Of a stretch of 64,000 nt of DNA, positions 54,402 to 63,353 are shown piece after piece. Numbering within the stretch: the stretch's first letter is position 1; the number at the start of each line of letters is the position of its first letter. The notes beneath the pieces were generated by a model. That model worked only from the letters and a program-made list of their open reading frames with translations. It was not told the DNA's origin and searched no databases. Source of the stretch: Azospirillum oryzae (GTDB taxonomy: Bacteria > Pseudomonadota > Alphaproteobacteria > Azospirillales > Azospirillaceae); contig NZ_FXAK01000004.1 of NCBI RefSeq assembly GCF_900177515.1, positions 279,187 through 343,186 of the forward strand. Direction: 5' to 3'. A program made the translations under genes and the position numbers.

Positions 54402-55058
54402 TCACAGCTCCTCTTCGCCGCCGAAATCGCCCCAGCCGCTGTCCTCGACCGCCTGTTCGGCATGGTCGGTGGCGGCGGTCGCCGCGTCGGTGGCCGCACC
54501 GGCCGCCTCGGCAGCCACGGCTTCACCGCCGGAGAGCATGCTGGAGAGCGCGCTGCCGATCAGCATGCCGCCGGCCACGCCGGCCGCCGTCTGCATGGCG
54601 CCGGCCATGAAGCCGCCGCCGGCCCGCGGCTGCTGGGCATAGCCGGCGACGCGGGGATCGCCATAGGCGGGAGCGCCGGGGGCGGCGGCCGGACGGCCCC
54701 AGGGCGACCCCGGCGGCATGGCCGCCTGGGCGGCGGCGGGATGCTGGTACTGCGGCTGGGGAGCCGGCCTACCACCGCCGAACAGGCTGCCGAACAGGCC
54801 GCCACCGCCGGACTGGGCCGGAGCGGCGGGGCGCTCGCGCAGCTGGCGCTCCAGCTCCTCGTTGCGGCCCTGGGAGGCGGCGAGCGCCTGCTCCATCATC
54901 ACGATGGCCTGGGCCATCAGATAGGGGGCGGCCGGCTGGCGGGCGATGCGCTCGCGGATCAGCGCCTCGGCCTCGGGATCGCGCGGGCCGGATTGCGCCT
55001 CGGCCTGATGCAGCTTGGCGAACAGGTCGTCGATGATCTGGCGTTCGGTCTGGTCCAT
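54402..55058 (-). CDS. DUF2076 domain protein
   Basis: 218 residues from the ATG at 55058 (MDQTERQIIDDLFAKLHQAE); a start six codons upstream (55076) is possible. The DUF2076 signature is the opening block plus AQAIVMMEQALAASQGRNEE near residue 50-70, followed by low-complexity Gly/Pro/Gln (GGGGLFGSLFGGGRPAPQPQ), a hydrophobic Gly/Ala segment (GGFMAGAMQTAAGVAGGMLI) and an acidic end EDSGWGDFGGEEEL. DUF2076 proteins are described as periplasmic ligand-binding sensors, yet no clear signal peptide is visible. Convergent with the UDP-sugar dehydrogenase gene. Confidence 0.85.
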   Translation of the reverse strand: MDQTERQIIDDLFAKLHQAEAQSGPRDPEAEALIRERIARQPAAPYLMAQAIVMMEQALAASQGRNEELERQLRERPAAPAQSGGGGLFGSLFGGGRPAPQPQYQHPAAAQAAMPPGSPWGRPAAAPGAPAYGDPRVAGYAQQPRAGGGFMAGAMQTAAGVAGGMLIGSALSSMLSGGEAVAAEAAGAATDAATAATDHAEQAVEDSGWGDFGGEEEL

Positions 55059-55182
55059 GGCGATGCTCGTCTTCATCAAAAGGTTGGGAAGGAATCGGAG
55101 GAAGAAGTCCCGGCACCGACGCCCCGCGGGGGCGCAAGAAGGCTGGCGCCGGCCTGCATCCGCAAGATGGGTCAAGATGGGA

Positions 55183-56802
55183 TTAGATCTGGGTAAGGGG
55201 GGGACATGCCTCGTTCCGGTGCGGAGCTGTCGGTGTTTTATGGTCCCTCCAAGTGCGCTGAACCTCCCCATGGCTGACGCCGGGGGTTCTGGGGGTGTCT
55301 GAGCTGGACCTCTCCGCGGCTCTCGCTTGCGCTACAGCATCCGCGGCCTCGGTCCAGCGACCCTCCCCCTGCAACGGACGATCCGCTCCGACGCCCTTGC
55401 GGACGGTGGGAAGGGCAAAGCCCACCCCGATCGCAGATTGGTTGAAGCCCAACGCCGCCCGTCTCAGCAGCGGTTCCGCAGCCACCCAATGCAATGCGCA
55501 TTGGGATGCGTCGAGCCTGTCCTGTTCGACGAAGCGCGCCAACCACGCCGAGTACAAATCGCGCTGCACCCGGCTGCCATCGGCGAACACATGCCACCGC
55601 TGGGACAGCGGCTTTTTCACGTACTCGCCCGTGTCGTGGCTGACCTGCGACAGCCGCGTCGTCCGCGTTGCAAACTCGACCACTGAAGCACCGGCACTCG
55701 CAGCCTTGCGCTTCAGCGTCGAGACGAACAGGGACGGCGCGCGACGCTTCACGCTCCGGCCGAAATTCCTCTGGAAACTCCGGTAACTCACTTTCTCCAT
55801 CTTGATGGTGTCGCCCTGCGCCAGCACACGATTGGCGAGTTCGCCCTGCGCGCGCTTGCGCTCGGCCGCCAGACACCGTTCCACCTCGGCCTTCTTGGCC
55901 GCCAGGACGCGGTAGCGGCGCGAACGCACTGTGATGCGCGCACCCCGGCGGTACGTGCCATCCGCATTGAAGGCGTCGGGGTTGGTGGCGCGGCGGGACC
56001 GGTCCATGGCGCGCTGGAGACGGCGGATCGCCCGATCCATGTCGGCCACGCCTGGGCAGAACGGCTCCAGCGTGGCATCCGTGTCCGACACGGCGGCGAT
56101 GGTGCTTGGCCCGAGATCCAGGCCGACGATGCCCGCGCCAACCGGCAGGCGGTCCTTGCGCGGCACCAACCCCTCCTGCACCAGTTGGGCGTACCAGCGC
56201 GTCTTGCCACGCACGTTACGGCGCAGGACACGGACGTACTTGGTCCGGCACGACAACGCCTGCTCCTGCCAACCATCGCGGTCGCGCGGATCGCGCAGGA
56301 GCGGCAGGACGAGGCCGTCCCACAGCACGACAGGCTTTTCGTCCTGCCAACGCAGGCGAATCACCGCGTCACCTTTACCCTCGACCGAGTGCAGGCGGGT
56401 CTTGCCCTTGAAGCGGGGGCGCCCCCGCTTGCCGAAAGCGTGCATCTGCACCGCTTTGAAGGCGCGCAAGGACGTGGTCTGCGTGTCGTGGCTGCCAAGG
56501 TGCAGGCCAATCCAGCAGGCATCCCGGCACAGCTCGGCGTGTTTCTGGACAGACGCCGACGAGAACCCGAAGCGCAACATCACCGCCTTGAACAACGCGG
56601 TGCGCTCCTTGCTCTTGGGCCGGCTACAGGCGGCCTGCCAGTCCTTGGACTGGCGCATCAGGGCAAGGCGCTTCAGCGCCTCATCCAGGCAGGCGTTGTA
56701 GATATGCCGCGCCGCCTCAAGACGCACCGCCAGTACACGCTCGTCCGCCGCGTTGGTGCGCAGCGGGAACTCGGCGATGAAGGACGGGGTGGCGGCGCAC
56801 AT
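55183..56802 (-). CDS. tnpB: TnpB-like nuclease without zinc finger (copy 3)
   Basis: 539 residues from the ATG at 56802, after an AGAGGAG site. The RuvC acids are kept: D229 in VGLDLGPSTIAAV, E336 in IKMEKVSYRSFQRN and D415 in RVQRDLYSAWLA. The zinc ribbon that normally sits just before the last Asp is LSQVSHDTGEYVKKPLSQRW then HVFADGSRVQ: the KKPLSQRWH frame is that of Cys4 relatives, but all four Cys are gone. About 120 residues follow D415, again Arg-rich and probably overlapping the element right end. No tnpA adjoins. The protein may still be a nuclease, or a derived binding protein. Confidence 0.88.
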   Translation of the reverse strand: MCAATPSFIAEFPLRTNAADERVLAVRLEAARHIYNACLDEALKRLALMRQSKDWQAACSRPKSKERTALFKAVMLRFGFSSASVQKHAELCRDACWIGLHLGSHDTQTTSLRAFKAVQMHAFGKRGRPRFKGKTRLHSVEGKGDAVIRLRWQDEKPVVLWDGLVLPLLRDPRDRDGWQEQALSCRTKYVRVLRRNVRGKTRWYAQLVQEGLVPRKDRLPVGAGIVGLDLGPSTIAAVSDTDATLEPFCPGVADMDRAIRRLQRAMDRSRRATNPDAFNADGTYRRGARITVRSRRYRVLAAKKAEVERCLAAERKRAQGELANRVLAQGDTIKMEKVSYRSFQRNFGRSVKRRAPSLFVSTLKRKAASAGASVVEFATRTTRLSQVSHDTGEYVKKPLSQRWHVFADGSRVQRDLYSAWLARFVEQDRLDASQCALHWVAAEPLLRRAALGFNQSAIGVGFALPTVRKGVGADRPLQGEGRWTEAADAVAQARAAERSSSDTPRTPGVSHGEVQRTWRDHKTPTAPHRNEACPPLTQI

Positions 56803-57114
56803 GGGTGGGACGCTCCTCTGGTTGTCAATGACCTGCGTAATGACGACAAGCGGCGCGACTTCCATAGTCAAAGCCATGGACTTGCGTGCTGCCAAGGTCG
56901 TGCTCTTGGTCACGCCCGTCGGCGCAAAAGCAGGTGAAGAGATCCGACATCGCGACCACGTCTAAGTCGCCAGAGGGGCCCGGATCCAGGTGATGAGCAC
57001 GTGGCCCCGTCCCGCTTTCCTGTCAAGACGGCACCCCCAACAATTTGCGACGCGATGAGGAGCGGAACCGGAGCGGGACTTGTACCGGCAATTCCCCCCA
57101 CCCTATAAAGGGCG
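56803..57114. other. intergenic region, divergent promoters and probable element end
   Basis: 312 bases between the leftward tnpB and the rightward TPR gene. No gene is supported. The left end of the TnpB element should fall here, but it has no inverted repeats to mark it. The TPR gene promoter must also be here; a CCTATAAAGGGCG patch directly precedes its ATG. Confidence 0.4.
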
Positions 57115-59097
57115 ATGGCAACGGTGCAGGAAGCCCTGGTCGCGGCGCTGGATCATCAGGAGGCCGGGCGCTTCGCCAAGGCCGACCTGCTGTATCGCCG
57201 CATCCTCGCGGCGTCCCCCGGCCATCCCCATGCGCTTCACCTCTGGGGCATCCTGGCGGCGCTGACCGGACGGCCGGAGGAGGCGATGGACCGGATCCGC
57301 CGCGCCATCGCCGCCGCTCCCGACATCGCCGATTTCCACGTCAACCTGGCGCGGGTCGAGGCCGCGCTGAACCGGCCGGACCACGCCGCCCGTCTCTACG
57401 CCACCGCCGTCGTCCTGCAGCCGGAGGCGGTGGAGACGCGCTTCCAGCTGGCCGGGCTGCTGCAGGATCTGGGGCGGCCGGACGAGGCGGAGGAGCAGTA
57501 TGACGCCCTGCTGACGGTGGCGCCGCTCCACGCCAGCATCCACCTGAACCGCGCGCTGCTGCGCGAGGCGCAGGGGCGGTTCGCCGGGGCGCGGGACGGC
57601 TTCCGCGCGGCGCTGGTGCTGGAGCCGGCGCATGCCAAGGCGCTGCTGCGGCTCGCCGCGACGGAGCGGGAGCTGGGGCGGGGCGGGGCCGCCCTGGCCA
57701 CCCAGCGCCGGGCGATGACCATCCTGGACGATCCGGCGAAGGCCGGGCTGTTCCCGCCCCTCGCCACCCTGTTGGCGGATGAGGGGCTGCCCGAGCGGGC
57801 CGTGCAGGCCATGCGCATCGCCGTGGCGCTCACCCCCGGCGATCCGGCCTTGTGGAACGAGCTTGCCAACCGGCTGAAGGGGCTGGGACGGCTTGCGGAG
57901 TCGGTGGCCGCCTATGGCCGCGGGCTGGGCCTGCTGCCGGGGAACCCGGTGCTGCTGAACAACCGCGCCGACGGCTGGCTGAAGCTGGGCCGGCTGGAGC
58001 CGGCGGAAGCGGACGCGCGGGCCGCCGTCGCCGCGAACCCCGGCTTCGCCGGCGGCTGGAACACGCTGGGCTCCGTCCTGATGGCGCGGGGCAGGGCCGG
58101 CGAGGCGCTGGGCGCCTTCGAACAGGCGGTCAACGCCGATGGCGACGCCCCCCAGGCGCGTTTCAACCGCTCCATCGCCCTGCTGACGCTCGGCCGGCTG
58201 GCGGAGGGGTGGGACGACTATGAGCTGGGCTGGGCCGTGCCGTCCGGCCGCTTTCCGCGGGCGGAGTTCCCCCAGCCGCTCTGGGACGGCAGGCCGCTGG
58301 GCGACGGCAGACTGCTGGTGTGGGGCGAGCAGGGGCTGGGCGACGAGGTGATGTTCGCCAGCCTGATCCCGCAGCTGGCCGGGGAGGGGGTGCGGGTGGT
58401 GCTGGACTGCGACGCGCGGCTGGCCCCGCTGCTGTCCCGTGGCCTGCCGGGCGTCACCGTGGTGGCCCGCCGCGAACCGCCGGACGAACGGCTGACCGCG
58501 CCGGATGTCGTGGCGCAGATCCCGGCCGGCAGCCTGCCGCGCCTGATGCGCCGCCGGATCGAGGACTTCGCCGGCCGCCAGCCCGCCTTCCTGAAGGCCG
58601 ATCCCGGCCGGGTGGCGGAGCTGCGGCGGCGTCTTGAGGATGGCCGGGGAGACGGGCGCCGGCTGATCGGGGTGTCCTGGAGCAGCAAGAATGCCGCCGT
58701 CGGGCATCTGCGCTCCATCCCGCTCGCCCGGCTGGCGAAAGCGCTGGAGCGGCCCGACGTGGGGCTGGTCAGCCTGCAATATGGCGACGTCGCCGCGGAG
58801 GCCGCCGCCGCCGGCGTCACCGATCCGGGGCTGGATGCCTGGGGCGACATCGACGGGCTGGCGGCGCTGATCGCCGCCATGGATCTGGTGGTGTCGGTCG
58901 ACAATTCGACCGTCCATCTCGCCGGCGGGCTCGGGCGCCCGGCCTGGGCGCTGCTTCCCCACAGCGCCGAATGGCGCTGGATGCAGGGGCGCCACGACAC
59001 GGTCTGGTATCCGTCGGTCCGGCTGTTCCGGCAGACCGCGCCGGGCGACTGGGACGGCGTGCTGCGGGAACTGGGCGAGGCGATGCGGGAGGGCTGA
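57115..59097 (+). CDS. TPR protein with GT9-like glycosyltransferase domain (paralogue 3)
   Basis: 660 residues, the longest of the three. About ten TPR units fill residues 1-370 (for example HALHLWGILAALTGRPEEAM, AYGRGLGLLPGNPVLLNNRA). The GT9-like part follows, with LLVWGEQGLGDEVMFASLIP, RRLIGVSWSSKNAAVGHLRS, VSLQYGDV and VVSVDNSTVHLAGGLGRPAW, ending TVWYPSVRLFRQTAPGDWDG. The catalytic-site-like segments match the 3676 gene nearly one for one. No signal peptide. Likely a cytoplasmic glycosyltransferase whose TPR part binds a protein acceptor; the acceptor is unknown. Confidence 0.85.
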   Translation: MATVQEALVAALDHQEAGRFAKADLLYRRILAASPGHPHALHLWGILAALTGRPEEAMDRIRRAIAAAPDIADFHVNLARVEAALNRPDHAARLYATAVVLQPEAVETRFQLAGLLQDLGRPDEAEEQYDALLTVAPLHASIHLNRALLREAQGRFAGARDGFRAALVLEPAHAKALLRLAATERELGRGGAALATQRRAMTILDDPAKAGLFPPLATLLADEGLPERAVQAMRIAVALTPGDPALWNELANRLKGLGRLAESVAAYGRGLGLLPGNPVLLNNRADGWLKLGRLEPAEADARAAVAANPGFAGGWNTLGSVLMARGRAGEALGAFEQAVNADGDAPQARFNRSIALLTLGRLAEGWDDYELGWAVPSGRFPRAEFPQPLWDGRPLGDGRLLVWGEQGLGDEVMFASLIPQLAGEGVRVVLDCDARLAPLLSRGLPGVTVVARREPPDERLTAPDVVAQIPAGSLPRLMRRRIEDFAGRQPAFLKADPGRVAELRRRLEDGRGDGRRLIGVSWSSKNAAVGHLRSIPLARLAKALERPDVGLVSLQYGDVAAEAAAAGVTDPGLDAWGDIDGLAALIAAMDLVVSVDNSTVHLAGGLGRPAWALLPHSAEWRWMQGRHDTVWYPSVRLFRQTAPGDWDGVLRELGEAMREG

Positions 59098-59200
59098 AGG
59101 GGTGGGCCGAAGGCACGATTTTGCCCCCGCCATTCGGCTTGCCTTTTGCTTTCAAAAGAACATATTGCGAACATCTTCAAGGGAGAGGGAAGCCTCCACG

Positions 59201-60412
59201 GTGGATGACGCGCTGCTCGACAAGCTCGAAATTCTCGCCGACGCGGCGAAGTACGACGCCTCCTGCGCGTCGTCGGGGGCGAAGCGGCGGACGGGCGGGC
59301 CGGACGGCATCGGCTCGACCACCGGGGCGGGCATCTGCCATGCCTATACGCCGGACGGGCGCTGCGTCTCGCTGCTCAAGATCCTGCTGACCAACTACTG
59401 CCTGTTCGACTGCGCCTACTGCATCAACCGCCGGTCCTCCAACGTGCGCCGCGCGCGGTTCAGCGTCGACGAGGTGGTGCGGCTGACGCTGGGCTTCTAC
59501 AAGCGCAACTGCATCGAGGGGCTGTTCCTGTCCTCCGGCATCATCCGCTCGCCCGACCACACGATGGAGCAGCTGATGCTGGTGGCGCGCACGCTGCGGC
59601 GCGACCATGGCTTCGCCGGCTACATCCACCTGAAGACGATCCCGGAGGCCAGCCCCTGGCTGATCGAGCAGGCCGGGCTGTGGGCCGACCGGCTGTCGAT
59701 CAACCTGGAACTGGCGTCCGACCGCAGTTTGAAGGAGTTCGCGCCGGAGAAGGACGGCACCGCGATCAAGGCGGTGATGGGGCAGGTCGGCGAACGCATC
59801 ACGGAGGCCAAGGAGGAAAAACGCCGCTTCTCCCCCGCCGGGCAGAGCACCCAGATGATCGTCGGCGCCGACGCCTCCACCGACCTGTCGGTGCTGGAGA
59901 CCAGCGACACGCTCTATCGCCGCTATGGGCTGCGCCGGGTCTATTATTCGGCCTTCAGCCCGATCCCGGAGGCCAGCTCCGCCCTGCCGGCCAAGCCGCC
60001 GCCGCTGCAGCGCGAGAACCGGCTGTACCAGGCCGACTGGCTGCTGCGCTATTACGGCTTCACGGTGGAGGAGATCGCCGCCGGGGGCGAGGGCGGGATG
60101 CTGGATCTGGGCATCGACCCCAAGCTGGCCTGGGCGCTGAAGAACCGCGAGCGCTTCCCGGTCGACGTCAACAGCGCCGACCGCGAGATGCTGCTGCGCG
60201 TGCCGGGGCTGGGGGCGCGGGCGGTGGACAAGATCGTCGAGGCGCGGCGCCACACCACCTTGCGGCTGGAGGATGTGGCGCGGCTGTCGTCGGGGCTGAA
60301 GCGGGCGCGCGCCTTCCTGATCGCCGCCGACCACCATCCGGGCGGGCTGACCGACCGCGCTGACCTGCGGCAGCGGCTGGTGGCGCCGCCCAAGCAGCTC
60401 AGCCTGTTCTGA
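59201..60412 (+). CDS. putative DNA modification/repair radical SAM protein
   Basis: 403 residues, starting at GTG 59201 behind GGGAGAGG; an upstream ATG (59102) would add a non-family leader. LEILADAAKYDASCASSGAK opens the protein, the radical SAM cluster is CLFDCAYC (C67, C71, C74), and the C-terminus has a helix-hairpin-helix (DVNSADREMLLRVPGLGARA) for DNA binding. This is the rSAM_link_UDG group, always paired with a DUF4130/UDG-like protein. The stop is 2 bases before the partner start. The reaction is unknown; a DNA-base repair or modification is presumed. Confidence 0.93.
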   Translation: MDDALLDKLEILADAAKYDASCASSGAKRRTGGPDGIGSTTGAGICHAYTPDGRCVSLLKILLTNYCLFDCAYCINRRSSNVRRARFSVDEVVRLTLGFYKRNCIEGLFLSSGIIRSPDHTMEQLMLVARTLRRDHGFAGYIHLKTIPEASPWLIEQAGLWADRLSINLELASDRSLKEFAPEKDGTAIKAVMGQVGERITEAKEEKRRFSPAGQSTQMIVGADASTDLSVLETSDTLYRRYGLRRVYYSAFSPIPEASSALPAKPPPLQRENRLYQADWLLRYYGFTVEEIAAGGEGGMLDLGIDPKLAWALKNRERFPVDVNSADREMLLRVPGLGARAVDKIVEARRHTTLRLEDVARLSSGLKRARAFLIAADHHPGGLTDRADLRQRLVAPPKQLSLF

Positions 60413-60414
60413 AC

Positions 60415-61902
60415 ATGCATCGTGTGGACCTGAAGGACGGCGCCGACCTCGACGGCTTCCGCCGCGCGCTGCGCGGGCTGGTCGCGCTCGGCGTCGAACC
60501 GGGCGAGGTGGTGTGGAGCGTCGGGGCGACGCCGTCGCTGTTCGGGGATGACGCAACTCTGCCGGCGGATGCGCCGCCGGTGTCGCTGCCGCGGCCGGTG
60601 GGGGCGCTGATCGAGAACGTGGTCTGCCACCGCGATCCGGAACGCTACGCCCTGCTGCACCGGCTGGTGTGGCGGGTGCTGCGGGGGGAGCGCGACATGC
60701 TCGACCACCATGCCGACCCGCTGGTCCACCGGCTGGCGCTGCTCGACAAGGCGGTGCGGCGCGACCTGCACAAGATGCACGCCTTCCTGCGCTTCCATGA
60801 GGTGCGCGACCCCGATGGAACGGAACGCTACGTCGCGTGGTTCGAGCCGGACCATTTCATCGTCGAGGCCACCGCCCCCTTCTTCGTCGAGCGCTTCGAG
60901 AGTCTGGTCTGGACCATCCTGACGCCGGTGGGCTCGCTGCACTGGGACCGGCGCTCGCTGACCGTCGGGCCGGCGGCTTTGAGGCCGGAAGGGCTCGACC
61001 GCGACGACCGCTTCGCCGAGGGCTGGCAGCGCTATTACGAGAGCACCTTCAACCCGGCGCGGGTGAACCCCACGGCGATGCGGGCGGAGATGCCGCGGAA
61101 ATACTGGGCCAACCTGCCGGAAGCCGCCGCCATCCCGGCCATGATCCGCTCCGCGCCCGCGCGGGTGCAGGCGATGATCGAGGCGGAGGCCGCCGCCCCC
61201 CGCCGCCGCAACCCGGACAAGGCCGTCGCCGCCATGGCCCGGCAGGAGCCGGTGACGCTGGCCGAGCTGAACCGCATCATCCTGGCGGCGGATCCCCTGG
61301 TGCCGGGGGCGACCCAGGCGGTGCCGGGCGAGGGGCCGGAGGGGGCCGCCATCGCCATCGTCGGCGAACAGCCGGGCGACCAGGAGGACCTGGAGGGCCG
61401 CCCCTTCGTCGGCCCGGCCGGCCAGTTGCTGACCCGCGCGCTGGAGGAGGCCGGGATCGAGCGCAGCGCCGCCTACCTGACCAACGCGGTGAAGCATTTC
61501 AAGTTCGTCGCCCGCGGCAAGCGCCGCCTGCACCAGTCGCCGACCGCCGGCGAGGTGAAGCATTACCGCTGGTGGCTGATGAAGGAGCTGTCCTTCGTCC
61601 GCCCGCGCCTGGTGGTGACGCTGGGCGCCACGGCGGCGCTCGCGCTGACCGGGCGCAGCGTGGTCGGTCCTGCGGGAACGCGGGCCGATGGGGTTCGGCG
61701 ACTGGGGAAGGCTTCGTCACCGTCCACCCGTCCTACCTGCTGCGCCTGCCGGCCGGCAAGGGGGCGGAAGCAGGCCTATCGCGACTTCGTCGCCGACCTG
61801 CGGCGGGCGCGGGAGGGTGGTGGAAGGGGCGGGTTGACGGCCTCAACGGGTATGATCGAGTATTCCATGAGGAGCAGTCATGACCGAGATCGAACGTCCT
61901 GA
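60415..61902 (+). CDS. udgX: DUF4130-UdgX uracil-DNA-glycosylase fusion, frame disturbed near the C-terminus
   Basis: 495 residues as read. The N-terminal DUF4130 part is near 80-245 (LLHRLVWRVLRGERDMLDHH, RRDLHKMHAFLRFHEVRDPD). The UDG part has IVGEQPGDQEDLEGRPFVGP and the UdgX loop KRRLHQSP, whose His373 is the residue that in UdgX bonds covalently to the abasic site. The final motif (FVTVHPSYLLRLP) is encoded at 61712-61750 but in another frame; the listed frame reads ASSPSTRPTCC there. Flanking parts (TGRSV before, AYRDFVADLRRA after) are in frame, so compensating indels lie near 61660, 61708 and 61770. Either sequence errors or a damaged gene. Confidence 0.88.
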   Translation: MHRVDLKDGADLDGFRRALRGLVALGVEPGEVVWSVGATPSLFGDDATLPADAPPVSLPRPVGALIENVVCHRDPERYALLHRLVWRVLRGERDMLDHHADPLVHRLALLDKAVRRDLHKMHAFLRFHEVRDPDGTERYVAWFEPDHFIVEATAPFFVERFESLVWTILTPVGSLHWDRRSLTVGPAALRPEGLDRDDRFAEGWQRYYESTFNPARVNPTAMRAEMPRKYWANLPEAAAIPAMIRSAPARVQAMIEAEAAAPRRRNPDKAVAAMARQEPVTLAELNRIILAADPLVPGATQAVPGEGPEGAAIAIVGEQPGDQEDLEGRPFVGPAGQLLTRALEEAGIERSAAYLTNAVKHFKFVARGKRRLHQSPTAGEVKHYRWWLMKELSFVRPRLVVTLGATAALALTGRSVVGPAGTRADGVRRLGKASSPSTRPTCCACRPARGRKQAYRDFVADLRRAREGGGRGGLTASTGMIEYSMRSSHDRDRTS

Positions 61903-62088
61903 CCATCACCTTGGCGGACTGCCCTGCCGCGCCAGGAATTCGCGTCGCTGAAGGCGGATATTAACCGAGGCATGACCGATCTGGCCGAGAGACGCCTGAC
62001 GGACTTCGATGCCGAACGGATCGCCGAACGGGGGGAAAGCATTATCCGCCCGCTCCCGCTCCACCCTGACCGAGGCGACCGTCAGTGA
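61880..62088 (+). pseudogene. ParD-like antitoxin relic
   Basis: From the ATG at 61880 (GGAG upstream) the reading MTEIE passes, after a frameshift, into VLTITLAD and then, in a third frame, to LKADINRGMTDLAERRLTDF plus DAERIAERGESII. This is the usual ParD/CopG pattern: N-terminal ribbon-helix-helix strand and C-terminal LKADIxxGLxDLxxGRxxDFD helix. No ParE gene follows. The frame changes could be sequence error, as in the neighbouring mtnA. Confidence 0.55.
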
Positions 62089-63178
62089 ACGGCACCCCCC
62101 TCACCCCGCTCCGGGAACGCCCGAGCAGTCCGTCGCGCGTGGCGGGGCAGACGCCCGCGTTCGGTGATCAGGCCGGTCACCAGCCGGGCCGGGGTGACGT
62201 CGAAGGCGTAATTGGCGACCGGGCTGCCCGGGGGTGACGCGCACCGTCTCGATCCGGCCGTCGGCGGTGCGGCCGGTCAGCTCACTCACCTCGCGGCCGT
62301 CGCGCTCCTCGATGGGGATCTCCCGCACGCCGTCGCCGATGGTCCAGTCGATGGTCGGCGACGGCAGCCCGACATAGAAGGGCACGCCGTTGTCGTGTGC
62401 GGCCAACGCCTTCAGATAGGTGCCGATCTTGTTGCAGACGTCGCCGGTCGCGGTGGTGCGGTCGGTGCCGACGATGCACAGATCGACCTTGCCATGCTGC
62501 ATCAGGTGGCCGCCGACATTGTCGGCGATGACGGTGTGGGGACGCCGTGATGCTTCAGCTCCCAGGCGGTTAGGCTGGCGCCCTGGTTGCGCGGCCGCGT
62601 CTCGTCCACCCAGACATGCAGCGGGATGCCCTGCTCGAAGGCGGCATAGACGGGGGCGAGCGCCGTGCCCCAATCGACGGTGGCGAGCCAGCCGGCGTTG
62701 CAGTGGGTCAGCACGTTGACCGGCTCGCCCGCCCCCTTGCGCGCGGCCGCGGCGCGGATCAGGGCGGCGCCGTGCAGGCCGATGGAGCGGTTGATCCCGA
62801 CATCCTCGTCGGCGATGGCCGCGGCCTCCGCCTCGGCGGCCCCGACGCGCCGGGCCTCCGGCAGCGGGCCAGCAGGGCGCGCATGCGTTCCAGCGCCCAG
62901 CGCAGGTTGACGGCGGTCGGACGGGTCGCCAGCAGGGTGGCGCAGGCATGCTCCAGCCCGCGGTCGGGGCGTCGGCGCGCAGGGACGCCATAGGCCGCCG
63001 CCGCACCGATCAGCGGCGCGCCGCGCACCAGCATGGCGCGGATGGCGTGGGCGGCCTCCTCCAGGCTGGTCAGGCGGACGACGGCGAAGTCGTGCGGAAG
63101 CCGGGTCTGGTCGATGATGGCGACGGCCCCCTCGCCGTCCGGCCAGATGGTGCGATAGGCCGTCCCGTCGATCCGCAT
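62082..63178 (-). pseudogene. mtnA: mtnA (methylthioribose-1-phosphate isomerase) with about five frame disruptions
   Basis: Starts at the ATG at 63178 ([20 protein letters not shown]). Conserved pieces occur in order in changing frames: [71 protein letters not shown] (catalytic Cys), [69 protein letters not shown] and [12 protein letters not shown]. The protein would isomerise MTR-1-P in methionine salvage. Breaks lie near 62990, 62945, 62870, 62545 and 62230. At least four correspond to one base too few or too many in a run of G/C. Divergent from mtnP, its pathway partner. Confidence 0.85.
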
Positions 63179-63353
63179 GACATGACACTCCATTTGAAGC
63201 CGGCCCAAAACCGGCCTGGATCCACAACAGGATGGGCGAGGGTAGGGGTGAATGGACCCGCATCAATCTGCTTGTGGCCGCTTGTGGAGGAAGTCCGCTG
63301 TTCTCCCGGTCTGCCCGGAATAGTCGCACCGGCTTCAGCGGGGAGAGCAGGGC

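Noticed and set aside
51923..54526. 867-residue minus-strand frame across the UDP-sugar dehydrogenase gene
   Set aside because: Antisense of a well-conserved dehydrogenase; no domain recognised.
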